This document shows, in pieces, positions 8,299-17,449 of a stretch of DNA of 64,000 bases. Position 1 is the first letter of the stretch, and every line of letters starts with the position of its first letter. Where the stretch lies: assembly GCA_905478325.1 (NCBI GenBank), contig CAJQIB010000009.1, positions 1-64,000 of the forward strand. The letters run 5' to 3'. Below the pieces are notes generated by a model. The model was not told the origin of the DNA. It searched no databases and was given only the letters and a program-made list of their open reading frames with translations. The stretch is from an uncultured Flavobacteriales bacterium. Its GTDB lineage: Bacteria > Bacteroidota > Bacteroidia > Flavobacteriales_D > Sanyastnellaceae. Made by a program: the position numbers and the translations under genes.

Positions 8299-11200
8299 AT
8301 GATCCGCTCAATTTTCATCTCATTCATGCTCTTGATGTGCTTTACGGCACCTCAACTGTCATTGGCTCAATGCCCGCAGGTATTGGGTTCTGCTGGGGAA
8401 ATCACCAGCAATCCCGTTTGGTACAATTGCACAGATGGTTTAAACATCTTGGCCATTGAAACCGCTTCTTCGTGGAACAATTTGGTCGTCGACTGGGGAG
8501 ACGGCAGCCCAATACAGACCATTGGAGCCTTTGAATCGGGAGATTCTACACTTGCCCACCCCTATGTGGCGGGCAACCCTTATTATGAGGTTACGCTGTC
8601 CGAGGCAGACGGATCGTGTATTTTAGAGGGACTGTATTATGCGGGTGCCCCCGTAAGCGATTTCTGGAGCAGCTCAAACGTCATTTGTCAGGGAACGGCT
8701 GTTCAATTTCACCAAGAAACGAGCGGACCTGGTATTCAATACAAGTGGAATTTCGGTGTGAATCCTGTATTTCTGTCCACAGCGACAGGCAATGTGAGTT
8801 TTACATTCCAGAACCCTGGAGTGTATGAAGTTCAGAGCGTCGTTCTTTACGACAACACGGAAGCTGCGTGTTCCGATACGTCGAGCGTCACGGTATATGT
8901 CCTTGATCGTCCTGATGCGGAGATCGTTTTGTCAGAGATCGAAGCGTGCGGAGAAGCTCAAATTACCGCCGAAGCAATATCAGCAAATGCATTTCAATAC
9001 GTCTGGTCTTTTGGTGTGTCCCCTTATTTTCAAGCGGGAAGCACATTGGATGCCATCGATTTGAATGGTCCTGGAACTTACCCCATTTCATTGGAAGTCA
9101 CGGGCAACAACGGATGTCGTACATCCCTTCAAGAAACGGTAACCATTCACCCGGAGCCCGTTGCTGGGTTTGATGTTGAAGCTGTATGCATTGGAGAGCC
9201 TTCCAACTTTTTCGACACGTCTACCATTGAATGGGGAACGGATATCATTGGATGGTACTGGCAATTTGGTGATGGCCAAACGAGCTATGTCTCCAACCCG
9301 AGCATCGACTATGCTTTTGCAGGTGACTACCAGGTTTCATTGACCGTCAACACACCTGAATGCACTTCGACTTTCATCGACACCTTGTCTGCTCACGCCA
9401 TTCCAACAGTCGCGGCAACCGCTGACTTGATGGAGGGATGTTCGCCTTTATCGGTCAACCTAGAGGCCTCTGGAACATTGAACGCAACGTATTCATGGAA
9501 CTTTGGCAATGGCAACACGGCCACAGGCGAGCAAGTAACTCACGATTTCATCACAGCCATTGGAAACGACCCCGCGCATGCCCTTTCCGTAACAGCTACT
9601 TCTGAGCATGGATGCTCCGCTACCGAGAGCTTGAGCGTTATCGCCCACGCCCCAGCCGTTGCCGCATTCTCGATTAGTGATGAATCGGCTTGTGCACCCT
9701 TCATGCCTTTGATCAACAACCAATCTGCAGGGGCCTCCTCTTATGAGTGGTTCATTGATGGTGCGGCCGCAGGCAATGCAACCAATCTCAATCATACGTT
9801 TGAGAACACCTCTGCTTTTTTGCAATCCAGTGCTTTGGATTTGATTGCCAACGCAAGCAATGGGTGTCATGATACCACATCGGTTATAATGGAGATTTTT
9901 CCGGAAGCCGACTTTTCCTTTAGTCTATCAACGGACTCTGTGTGCAGCCCGCTCGAGCTGATCATGCCTGCGATCTTTAGTGCTTCTACATTCAACTGGG
10001 ACTTCGGAAACGGAGAAACATCGAATGAAGCACAACCTCACATGCTTATCGCGAATGAAACAGGCGAATTGCTTGCTTCTACGGTCGTGTTCTCTGGAAC
10101 TTCTGCTTTCGGTTGTAGCGATACACATGAACAAACCGTGCACGTGAAGCCGCAACCGGTTGCTGAAATCACATTGGCTTCTGCCAACGGTGGATGTGCT
10201 CCTTTTGATGCCCTATTCAACAACAACAGCACCAACGGGGATGTCTACACCTGGAACTTCGGTGATGGATCGGAAGAAGCGCAAGCCAACGGCGATGTGA
10301 ATCACGCATACCAAACTGGAAGCGAAACAGCCAACTACACCGTGACCTTGACTGCGACGGACGCATTGGGTTGTGCGGATACCACGACAGAAACGGTAAC
10401 CGTATTCCCTGCAGCTGACTTCAACTTGCAGCTCGCTGTGGATTCTGTGTGTTCACCACTCGTGATCACCATGCCAACCATTGAAGGCGCGCAAGACATC
10501 ACGTGGAACTTCGGGGACGGAACATCTTCTAACGAGATCAACCCAACCCACACCTGGGCCAACAACTCCGACGAATTGCTTTCTGCTTTGGTTTCTTTCG
10601 AGGGACAAACGGCAGATGGATGCTTCGGAACAGCTTCTGCTATGGTGCACGTGAAGCCACAACCGGTTGCTGAGATCACATTGGCTTCTGCCAACGGTGG
10701 ATGTGCTCCTTTTGATGCCCTATTCAACAACAACAGCACCAACGGGGATGTCTACACCTGGAACTTCGGTGATGGATCGGAAGAAGCGCAAGCCAACGGC
10801 GATGTGAATCACGCATACCAAACTGGAAGCGAAACAGCCAACTACACCGTGACCTTGACTGCGACGGACGCATTGGGTTGTGCGGATACCACGACAGAAA
10901 CGGTAACCGTATTCCCTGCAGCTGACTTCAACTTGCAGCTCGCTGTGGATTCTGTGTGTTCACCACTCGTGATCACCATGCCAACCATTGAAGGCGCGCA
11001 AGACATCACGTGGAACTTCGGGGACGGAACATCTTCTAACGAGATCAACCCAACCCACACCTGGGCCAACAACTCCGACGAATTGCTTTCTGCTTTGGTT
11101 TCTTTCGAGGGACAAACGGCAGATGGATGCTTCGGAACAGCTTCTGCTATGGTGCACGTGAAGCCACAACCGGTTGCTGCTTTTGACATGAATACCGACA

Positions 11201-14200
11201 GCGGATGTGAGCCTCTCAACACCATCTTCAGCAATGCCAGTGAAGGTGCCGATAGCTACGTTTGGAGCCTTGGAAACGGACAAGCTCCTGAGAGCATGGT
11301 CAGTGCTTCTGATGTTGAGTGGACCTACGAAACCAGCGGTGAACCGACCACATTCACGGTTACTTTGATCGCCATTGATGCGCTGGGTTGCACAGATGAG
11401 CGCACAGCGGAGATCACTGTTCTTCCAACACCAGTCTATGCTTTGGACTTGGAATTCGCTGAAGCCTGTTCGCCATTTGAAGCGACCATGCCAGCAATGG
11501 AAAATGCCGAGACGACTTTTTGGTCTTTCGGTGATGGCACCATGTCCAACGAAGCGACACCTTCGCACAGTTGGTTCAACAATTCTGATGTACTTGCAAA
11601 CCACACGATTCAATTTCAGGGAGCGAACGCATATGGATGTGTAAACCAAGCGAGCACGGCCATTGCGGTCAAGCCCCAGCCTATTGCTGCCTTTTCCAAG
11701 AATTTGGATGAAGGGTGTGCTCCTTTTGACGTCATCTTCTCGAATGAAAGTATTCGTGCCGACTTCTTTGGTTGGGACTACGGTGATGGCCACGAAAACT
11801 CCTTTGGCAATACATCAGATCACGATTACACGTACCTGACTGAAGCCACCCTAATGACCTACACCGTCGCATTGACAGCAACGCATGCGTTGGGTTGCAG
11901 CGATCTGAAACTCGACTCTGTGACCGTATTCCCTAGCGTTTTCGCAGCGTGGGTAGGATCCGTTGAAGGATGTGCTCCCTTTGAAACCAATCTCGAGTAC
12001 ATCGGGGGCGAACAGGAAACAATCCAGTGGGATTTGGGCAATGATACTCAAGCGACAGGAGCCTTGGCTGCTGCGACATATGAAGGTGAGATGGGAACCG
12101 ATGCCAATTACACGGTTTCACTGGCCATCATGAGTGAAAACGGTTGTTCTGATCAGTCAAGCTTTGACATCACTGTTCACCCGGCTCCGTTGACTGGCTT
12201 GTCCATTGATCTGGATGCCTCCTGTGCAGAAACGGAAGTTGTGGTGTCCAACACCTCTGCTTTCGCAGACAGCGTGGTACTGAACCTTGGCAATGGCACA
12301 ACATTGATCAATTCTGATTTGACGAGCGTACCCGTCGTGTATTCGAATGATAGCGATACCGATGTGACCGTTCTATTGACACAAGACATTTTCACTGATT
12401 TCGGTTGTTCTGCAATGGCAACACTGGCCCATACGGTTCACCCGAAGGTCACTGCTGCGATTGAAACGCCGGAAGCAGCGTGCACGCCAGCGCTTGTTCA
12501 ATTGGGCAACACCTCCATCAACGCCAACGGCAATCAGCTGTGGATGTTCGGAGATGGAAACACGTCCAACGCAAATGCTCCCGAGCACCTCTTCGATAGC
12601 CAAAGCAACACGGATTCGACGTACGTCGTCACCTTGGTTGCTCAAAGCGCAGCCGGATGTTCGGATACCGCTAGCGTTGATGTTGTTGTCTGGGGAACCC
12701 CAACAGCACAATTGACTTTGAACAATTTGGAGGGTTGCTACCCTGTAGAAGTCACGTTTGAAAACACCAGCGAAGGACAAACCATGAACACCTGGGCCTA
12801 TGGCAACGGAGAAACTTCCGCAACCAATGATAGCCTGCATAGCAAGGTGTTCTTCAATCCAACGCAGGAACTCATCGCATACGAAACCGTCCTGACGGCG
12901 ACCAATGCACATGGATGTGCAACGGACGCAATGGTTAGCTTTGATGTTGCACCGCATTTGAATGCCGCATTCGACGCTGTAAACGCGGGATGTTCTCCTG
13001 TAAACGCACAGTTGATCAATCAATCTGAAGGAGCCGCATCGTACAGCTGGAACTTCGATGATGGTTCCATGCCTTCGAACGAATTTCAGCCGAATCACTC
13101 CTTCGTGAACACCACGAATGCGGACATGACGTTCGAGGTTCAGTTGATTGCCCAGTCTGCATACGGTTGTATCGACACGGTTTCCGTCGGCGTGCATGTT
13201 TATCCCATGCCCCAAGCAGAATTTTCTGTGACACCGGTTACACAGACGTACCCGAATGCTACCGTTGGGATCAACAATATGAGCCTATCCTCTGATGCTG
13301 CTGTTCAATACTGGAGCTTCGGTGATGGTGCTGAATTAGCAGGAGAGCAACCGATTTTCCATACCTACAACACCTGGGGGACCTACAACATCACCTTGCT
13401 TGTTGACAACGGGTTTTGCGCAGATGCGCAAACAGAGCAGGTTCAAATCCTGTCTCCCAACCCAGTTGCTGACTTCACAGGAAGCGGTGCTGGATGCGCT
13501 CCTCTATTGGTCGCATTTGACAACCTTTCCAACCACGGAGCAGGGTATGTTTGGGACTTTGGTGATGACTACATGACCTCTGAAGAATCTCCTGTTCACG
13601 TGTACACACGTCCTGGAGTTTACAATGTTTCATTGACCGCTATCGGCTTTGAAGGACAGGAACATGAGGCCATTCATTATGCGACTGTCGAGGTTTTCCC
13701 AACGGCTACTGCAGCCTTTGTATTCAGTCCTTCTCAGGTGGTCGCTCCAGATCAGCCGGTTGAATTCATCAATCTCTCTGATGAGGATGCCACTGAGTTT
13801 CTGTGGACTTTCGGCGACGGAATGGTCAGTACGGAGGCGAATCCAATCTACACGTACACCGAACCTGGACAGTACGATGTTTCATTGACTGCAAACAATG
13901 TCTTCAATTGCCCTAGCACGTTCATTATGGAACAGGCCATTGAAGCGACAAGTGGCGGCTTTATGGAATTCCCTACTGGATTTACCCCGAACAACGGAGG
14001 ATCCAACGGTGGTGGATACGATCCAGCAAGTCTAGACAACGATGTTTTTCACCCTCATCACTTGGGAATCGTCCAATACGAAATGGTCGTATTCAACAAG
14101 TGGGGAGAGCTCATCTTCCGCTCAACCGATCCATACATCGGGTGGGATGGATATTTCCAAGGCCGCATCGCACGTCAAGACGTGTATGCATGGAGGGCAA

Positions 14201-14265
14201 CAGCCCAGTTTAGCAACGGTCACCGCGTTACAAAAGCCGGTGACGTGACACTCATCATCCAATGA
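8299..14265 (+). CDS. Giant PKD-repeat protein with type B T9SS sorting domain
   Basis: 1988-residue secreted protein. A signal peptide (MIRSIFISFMLLMCFTA, cleavage near SLAQ) is followed by roughly twenty PKD/Ig-like domains of about 85 residues. Most show W-x-FG-D/N-G and a C-terminal sorting region of the gliding-motility type (type B: FPTGFTPNNGG, then VVFNKWGELIF and WDGYFQG). Most repeats contain two cysteines, one in a GC-x-P context near the start and one in a GC-x-D context near the end, suggesting one disulfide per domain. Two adjacent 169-residue blocks are identical in protein sequence (see repeat entries). The last codons overlap an ATG that opens the downstream PorP/SprF frame. 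PorP/SprF proteins are commonly encoded beside large type B substrates and help anchor or export them. Likely a surface adhesin or matrix protein; the ligand is unknown. Confidence 0.9.
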   Translation: MIRSIFISFMLLMCFTAPQLSLAQCPQVLGSAGEITSNPVWYNCTDGLNILAIETASSWNNLVVDWGDGSPIQTIGAFESGDSTLAHPYVAGNPYYEVTLSEADGSCILEGLYYAGAPVSDFWSSSNVICQGTAVQFHQETSGPGIQYKWNFGVNPVFLSTATGNVSFTFQNPGVYEVQSVVLYDNTEAACSDTSSVTVYVLDRPDAEIVLSEIEACGEAQITAEAISANAFQYVWSFGVSPYFQAGSTLDAIDLNGPGTYPISLEVTGNNGCRTSLQETVTIHPEPVAGFDVEAVCIGEPSNFFDTSTIEWGTDIIGWYWQFGDGQTSYVSNPSIDYAFAGDYQVSLTVNTPECTSTFIDTLSAHAIPTVAATADLMEGCSPLSVNLEASGTLNATYSWNFGNGNTATGEQVTHDFITAIGNDPAHALSVTATSEHGCSATESLSVIAHAPAVAAFSISDESACAPFMPLINNQSAGASSYEWFIDGAAAGNATNLNHTFENTSAFLQSSALDLIANASNGCHDTTSVIMEIFPEADFSFSLSTDSVCSPLELIMPAIFSASTFNWDFGNGETSNEAQPHMLIANETGELLASTVVFSGTSAFGCSDTHEQTVHVKPQPVAEITLASANGGCAPFDALFNNNSTNGDVYTWNFGDGSEEAQANGDVNHAYQTGSETANYTVTLTATDALGCADTTTETVTVFPAADFNLQLAVDSVCSPLVITMPTIEGAQDITWNFGDGTSSNEINPTHTWANNSDELLSALVSFEGQTADGCFGTASAMVHVKPQPVAEITLASANGGCAPFDALFNNNSTNGDVYTWNFGDGSEEAQANGDVNHAYQTGSETANYTVTLTATDALGCADTTTETVTVFPAADFNLQLAVDSVCSPLVITMPTIEGAQDITWNFGDGTSSNEINPTHTWANNSDELLSALVSFEGQTADGCFGTASAMVHVKPQPVAAFDMNTDSGCEPLNTIFSNASEGADSYVWSLGNGQAPESMVSASDVEWTYETSGEPTTFTVTLIAIDALGCTDERTAEITVLPTPVYALDLEFAEACSPFEATMPAMENAETTFWSFGDGTMSNEATPSHSWFNNSDVLANHTIQFQGANAYGCVNQASTAIAVKPQPIAAFSKNLDEGCAPFDVIFSNESIRADFFGWDYGDGHENSFGNTSDHDYTYLTEATLMTYTVALTATHALGCSDLKLDSVTVFPSVFAAWVGSVEGCAPFETNLEYIGGEQETIQWDLGNDTQATGALAAATYEGEMGTDANYTVSLAIMSENGCSDQSSFDITVHPAPLTGLSIDLDASCAETEVVVSNTSAFADSVVLNLGNGTTLINSDLTSVPVVYSNDSDTDVTVLLTQDIFTDFGCSAMATLAHTVHPKVTAAIETPEAACTPALVQLGNTSINANGNQLWMFGDGNTSNANAPEHLFDSQSNTDSTYVVTLVAQSAAGCSDTASVDVVVWGTPTAQLTLNNLEGCYPVEVTFENTSEGQTMNTWAYGNGETSATNDSLHSKVFFNPTQELIAYETVLTATNAHGCATDAMVSFDVAPHLNAAFDAVNAGCSPVNAQLINQSEGAASYSWNFDDGSMPSNEFQPNHSFVNTTNADMTFEVQLIAQSAYGCIDTVSVGVHVYPMPQAEFSVTPVTQTYPNATVGINNMSLSSDAAVQYWSFGDGAELAGEQPIFHTYNTWGTYNITLLVDNGFCADAQTEQVQILSPNPVADFTGSGAGCAPLLVAFDNLSNHGAGYVWDFGDDYMTSEESPVHVYTRPGVYNVSLTAIGFEGQEHEAIHYATVEVFPTATAAFVFSPSQVVAPDQPVEFINLSDEDATEFLWTFGDGMVSTEANPIYTYTEPGQYDVSLTANNVFNCPSTFIMEQAIEATSGGFMEFPTGFTPNNGGSNGGGYDPASLDNDVFHPHHLGIVQYEMVVFNKWGELIFRSTDPYIGWDGYFQGRIARQDVYAWRATAQFSNGHRVTKAGDVTLIIQ
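10147..10653 (+). repeat. 507-bp tandem duplication, copy 1
   Basis: First copy of a 507-bp unit (169 codons, two PKD-like domains) inside the giant PKD gene. It differs from copy 2 at two synonymous sites seen near its start (CCG versus CCA and GAA versus GAG codons); the remainder read as identical when compared line by line. It begins at the KPQPVAEIT boundary. Confidence 0.95.
10654..11160 (+). repeat. 507-bp tandem duplication, copy 2
   Basis: Second copy of the 507-bp unit, directly adjoining copy 1 and in frame. A more diverged third unit with the same two-domain layout follows from 11161 (KPQPVAAFDMNTDSG). This indicates an older 169-residue super-repeat that was recently re-duplicated or homogenised. 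Confidence 0.95.
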
Positions 14266-14303
14266 ACCCATTTCCTATGACCTATACTTTGAAAACCATT
14301 GCT

Positions 14304-15308
14304 ATGAAACGCATTCTCATCATCGGGGCCCTTCTGGGCGGATTATTCGCAGTTGAAAGCCAAGCTCAAGACTTGCGCTTTACCCAATACAATGCGATTC
14401 CTACATCAGTCAATCCAGCCTTCGCGGGTTCATTGGACCGCGCTCGTTTGGTGAGCGTATACCGCAATCAATGGGCAAGCATGCCCGGCTCTTATGTGGG
14501 TTGGCATGTCGCTCACGATTGGTTCAATCGTGAGTTGAATAGCGGATTCGGCATCCTCTTCTCACAAGAGGAAGCTGGAGCTGGCGGGTTGAATACCACG
14601 CGTTTTGCCATGCAGTATGCCTACGAAGTTCCTCTTGGAAATGGATGGCGTTTGCGTCCTGCTTTGCAAGCAGGAATTGGTAACCGCTCCATCAATATGC
14701 ACCAATTGACTTTCGGTGATCAGCTGATTCGAGGCCCCCAGGTTTCTTCCATCGAAGACCGACCAAGCGTTGCTCAGAATTACTTTGATTTCGGCACTGG
14801 CGTGCTCCTTCTCGGAAAGAAGACGTGGTTGGGATGCTCGTTTGATCACTTGAACACACCCAATGAAAGTTTGAACCCCACCTATATCGACCCGATGGAT
14901 GTCCGTGTTTCTGTACACGGAGGGTTCCGCATGGCACTTGTTGACCCTGTTCACAATAAGAACTTTGGAGACATGGTCGTTGCATTCAACTACATGGCCC
15001 AAGATCAATTCAATCAAATGGATCTCGGAATCTACTATGACACTCAGCCATTGAGTATCGGACTTTGGTACCAAGGGCTTCCATTCGGACACACCATTGA
15101 AGGGGGTACGGATGTTGACGCTGTCAGCATCATCCTTGGGTATGGCACAGACAATTGGAAGATTGGTTACAGCTATGACATGACCCTCAGTAGCCTCGGA
15201 TTGGCAACAACAGGAGGAAGTCACGAAATCGTACTCAGTGCCACGTGGCAAACGATCCGGCGCAACAAGCCGCAATTGCCTCGTTACATGCCTTGCCCCA
15301 TTTTCTGA
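14304..15308 (+). CDS. PorP/SprF family type IX secretion membrane protein
   Basis: 334-residue outer-membrane beta-barrel protein of the PorP/SprF family. The N-terminal signal peptide MKRILIIGALLGGLFAVESQ is followed directly by the family hallmark FTQYNAIPTSVNPAFAG. Later segments (RLVSVYRNQWASMP, YVGWHVAHDWF, GLWYQGLPFG) also fit the family. ATG 14304 is chosen because it begins the signal peptide. The frame is also open from ATGs at 14262 (overlapping the stop of the PKD gene) and 14277, and translational coupling from there is possible. Known members pair with large type B T9SS substrates such as SprB and help deliver or anchor them. This one sits immediately after such a substrate, so it is probably dedicated to it. 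Confidence 0.9.
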   Translation: MKRILIIGALLGGLFAVESQAQDLRFTQYNAIPTSVNPAFAGSLDRARLVSVYRNQWASMPGSYVGWHVAHDWFNRELNSGFGILFSQEEAGAGGLNTTRFAMQYAYEVPLGNGWRLRPALQAGIGNRSINMHQLTFGDQLIRGPQVSSIEDRPSVAQNYFDFGTGVLLLGKKTWLGCSFDHLNTPNESLNPTYIDPMDVRVSVHGGFRMALVDPVHNKNFGDMVVAFNYMAQDQFNQMDLGIYYDTQPLSIGLWYQGLPFGHTIEGGTDVDAVSIILGYGTDNWKIGYSYDMTLSSLGLATTGGSHEIVLSATWQTIRRNKPQLPRYMPCPIF

Positions 15309-15336
15309 TAGTTCAGCGGATCAGGAAAATCAGTGT

Positions 15337-15391
15337 GGGCTCTGTTGCCTCCATTTCATTCCCCAGAATGGAAAGGTGGGTGGCAGGGCCC
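15337..15391. terminator. Imperfect inverted repeat between convergent genes
   Basis: A long imperfect hairpin can form between GGGCTCTG (from 15337) and CAGGGCCC (to 15391), with an inner stem ATTC/GAAT around a CCCA loop. It lies between the stops of the convergent PorP/SprF and MurB genes. No clear U-tract follows, so function as a bidirectional terminator is tentative. Confidence 0.4.
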
Positions 15392-15395
15392 GCAT

Positions 15396-16718
15396 TCATT
15401 TCGAAAGGTTTCGCCCGATCTGGTTGACCTCTGGCTCCAATTGAACGCCGTATTGGGAGCGCACATCGTTCATGATGTCCTGCGCAAGCTGCCAAATTTC
15501 GGCCCCCGTCGCCCCTCCATAATGCACCAATACCAGCGATTGATTGACGTGTACCCCGTGGGTTCCTCTGTGTTTTCCCTTCCAACCCGCTTGCTCAATG
15601 AGCCACCCGGCAGCGACTTTAATGGTTCCATCCGACTGCGGATAATGGGCCACTTCTGGATGGGCCGTTTGCAACCGCTTAAATTCATCCGGACCGAGCA
15701 CAGGGTTCTTGAAGAAACTTCCCGCATTGCCCAGTTTTTTGGGGTCAGGCAGCTTGGTTGAACGAATCTGCATCACGGCTTTCGCTACATCCGCGTGCGT
15801 CCATGATTCCTCAGGCAAGGCCTTGAGCTCCTGTTGAATGGCCCCATAGGCCGTTTGCAATGGAGCGTTTTCTTCCAAGATAAAGGCTACCCGAACAATG
15901 ATCCATTGTCCTTTTTCAGATGATTTGAAGATGCTCTCTCGGTAGCCAAATTCGCACGACGCTGCATCGAACCGTTTCAAGGATCCTGTTTGCACATGGA
16001 TGGCCTCCAACCAAAGAAAACGATCTTTCAATTCAACGCCATAAGCCCCTATGTTTTGCATCGGAGATGCCCCCACTTGTCCGGGAATGAGCGCCAGATT
16101 TTCCAACCCATGCCACCCGTTCTTGAGCGCTAGCATCACCCACTCATGCCAGTTTTCTCCGGCACCGACCACCACTTCAATGCGGCCATCTTCCTCCTTG
16201 AGAACACGCACTCCACGAATACCAATGTGCAATGCCAATCCTTCCCAGTCCGCGTGCATGAGCATATTGGAGCCTCCCCCCATAACGAGCAGGGCAGCAT
16301 CTCGCTCTTGTCTCCAGGACAACGCAAAGCGAACATCATCGTCTGAATGCGCTGTAATCCAATGAGCCGCATGTGCTGAAATGCCAAACGTCGTCCACGA
16401 TGCCAGGTCCATTCCTTCCAGGACTTCAGGGTCTTCAGTTGTCTTCGCAATCGTTCCAACAGCGTGTTCTTGCTCAGGTTCTTCCCGTTTCAATCGGCGA
16501 GCATTCCATTCTTCGCGAGATAGCTTCACTTGGGCATCATCAGCATGAATCAAAGACTGAATCAATACCTGAGAGGGATAAATCTCAGCTACGTGCTCAT
16601 GAACCAACCAACGGCTGCTACCTAAAGGCTGCCACTCGACAAAATGCCGTGGCCCATCGATTCGATACAAGGTATCCAATCCATTCAAAGCGCGGTAAAC
16701 GGGGAATTCTAGAAACAT
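15396..16718 (-). CDS. murB: UDP-N-acetylmuramate dehydrogenase with extra N-terminal domain
   Basis: Residues from about 103 onward are MurB, the FAD-dependent reductase that converts UDP-GlcNAc-enolpyruvate to UDP-MurNAc in the cytoplasm. Visible motifs are TFGISAHAAHW, VMGGGSNMLMHADWEG (FAD site), LIPGQVGASPMQNIGAYGVE, FGYRESIFK, NAGSFFKNPVL and GWLIEQAGWKG. The protein is 440 residues, about 100 longer than usual. The first 85 residues (MFLEFPVYRALNGLDTLYRI and on) resemble a small conserved Bacteroidota protein normally encoded alone, followed by a charged linker. The frame is continuous across the junction. The start at 16718 is chosen because the small domain begins there; an ATG at 16733 is also in frame. 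A MurB-only start would be the ATG at 16412. It is divergent from the TPR gene. Confidence 0.92.
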   Translation of the reverse strand: MFLEFPVYRALNGLDTLYRIDGPRHFVEWQPLGSSRWLVHEHVAEIYPSQVLIQSLIHADDAQVKLSREEWNARRLKREEPEQEHAVGTIAKTTEDPEVLEGMDLASWTTFGISAHAAHWITAHSDDDVRFALSWRQERDAALLVMGGGSNMLMHADWEGLALHIGIRGVRVLKEEDGRIEVVVGAGENWHEWVMLALKNGWHGLENLALIPGQVGASPMQNIGAYGVELKDRFLWLEAIHVQTGSLKRFDAASCEFGYRESIFKSSEKGQWIIVRVAFILEENAPLQTAYGAIQQELKALPEESWTHADVAKAVMQIRSTKLPDPKKLGNAGSFFKNPVLGPDEFKRLQTAHPEVAHYPQSDGTIKVAAGWLIEQAGWKGKHRGTHGVHVNQSLVLVHYGGATGAEIWQLAQDIMNDVRSQYGVQLEPEVNQIGRNLSK

Positions 16719-16775
16719 GCTTTCAGGGAGCAATTTCGGACGTACTGCAGAAACAAACGCTTACAAACGAGGTTG

Positions 16776-16783
16776 TATTTTTG
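16776..16783 (+). promoter_or_regulatory. Predicted -7 promoter element of TPR gene
   Basis: TATTTTTG matches the Bacteroidota TAnnTTTG -7 consensus and lies 20 nt upstream of the ATG of the TPR gene. No convincing -33 box is seen. Confidence 0.5.
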
Positions 16784-16803
16784 AACAACTGTTTTTCTAT
16801 CCC

Positions 16804-17433
16804 ATGCCCCATACAATCCAACCCGTTCCTGAAAAAGGACACCCCCTCGTTCTATCGGCCAGAGAAGCAGCCGCACAAGGGCAATGGGGTCGTGCCCTGT
16901 TGGATTTCAACAAGGCCCTCGAAGTGAACGTAGAATGGAATCGCAATCCCGACTTCAAACACGATCGCGCTATAGCCCTGTTCCACATGGGGCAAAAAGA
17001 TGAGGCGCTCCTCGAACTAAACGAAGCCGTCAACTTGCAACCGGATTACGGTTATAGGTTTGCCGCGAGAGGTTGGATGAGGCAAGCGTTAAAAGATGTC
17101 CCCGGAGCCATCGCCGATTACACCCAAGCGATTGCATTGGACCCCGAAGACGCGATCAGCCTCAACAACCTTGGCTTGCTCGAAGAACAACAGGGATACC
17201 ATCAAGAAGCAAAAGAGCGTTTTTCCGCTGCCGATGAACTCGCCGGCATCCTGAAAAACGAATCCATCTCCACGGCAGAATTGAAGCCACAAGACGATCT
17301 TCCGTTGCCCAAAGCAAAGCCCGAAGTAAAGTCCAGTGCTCCCAATCTCGTGTCTGAAATTAAACGTGCGTTGCGACACCCGGATGGACGCAAAGAATTT
17401 ATTGCTTTCCTCCGCAACGGATTTAAATTGTAG
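16804..17433 (+). CDS. Tetratricopeptide repeat protein
   Basis: 209-residue protein without an export signal. It has about three TPR units: REAAAQGQWGRALLDFNKAL, then HDRAIALFHMGQKDEALLEL, then ARGWMRQALKDVPGAIADY, ending near NNLGLLEEQQGYHQEA. The C-terminal 50 residues are Pro/Lys-rich and end in a short helical segment. TPRs mediate protein contacts, but nothing in the sequence names the partner. Start 16804 is the first ATG after a predicted promoter box; an upstream in-frame ATG at 16717 would overlap the divergent MurB start. Its end lies next to the AddB-like gene. Confidence 0.8.
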   Translation: MPHTIQPVPEKGHPLVLSAREAAAQGQWGRALLDFNKALEVNVEWNRNPDFKHDRAIALFHMGQKDEALLELNEAVNLQPDYGYRFAARGWMRQALKDVPGAIADYTQAIALDPEDAISLNNLGLLEEQQGYHQEAKERFSAADELAGILKNESISTAELKPQDDLPLPKAKPEVKSSAPNLVSEIKRALRHPDGRKEFIAFLRNGFKL

Positions 17434-17449
17434 CACGAACACCGCTCTA

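Noticed and set aside
10960-11793. 277-codon open frame on the minus strand inside the PKD gene
   Set aside because: It is antisense to clearly coding repeats, with no signal, domain or start region. Part of it recurs in both copies of the duplication only because the DNA is repeated.
12373-13215. 280-codon minus-strand open frame
   Set aside because: Antisense to the PKD repeats; no recognisable protein features, and plus-strand coding is strong.
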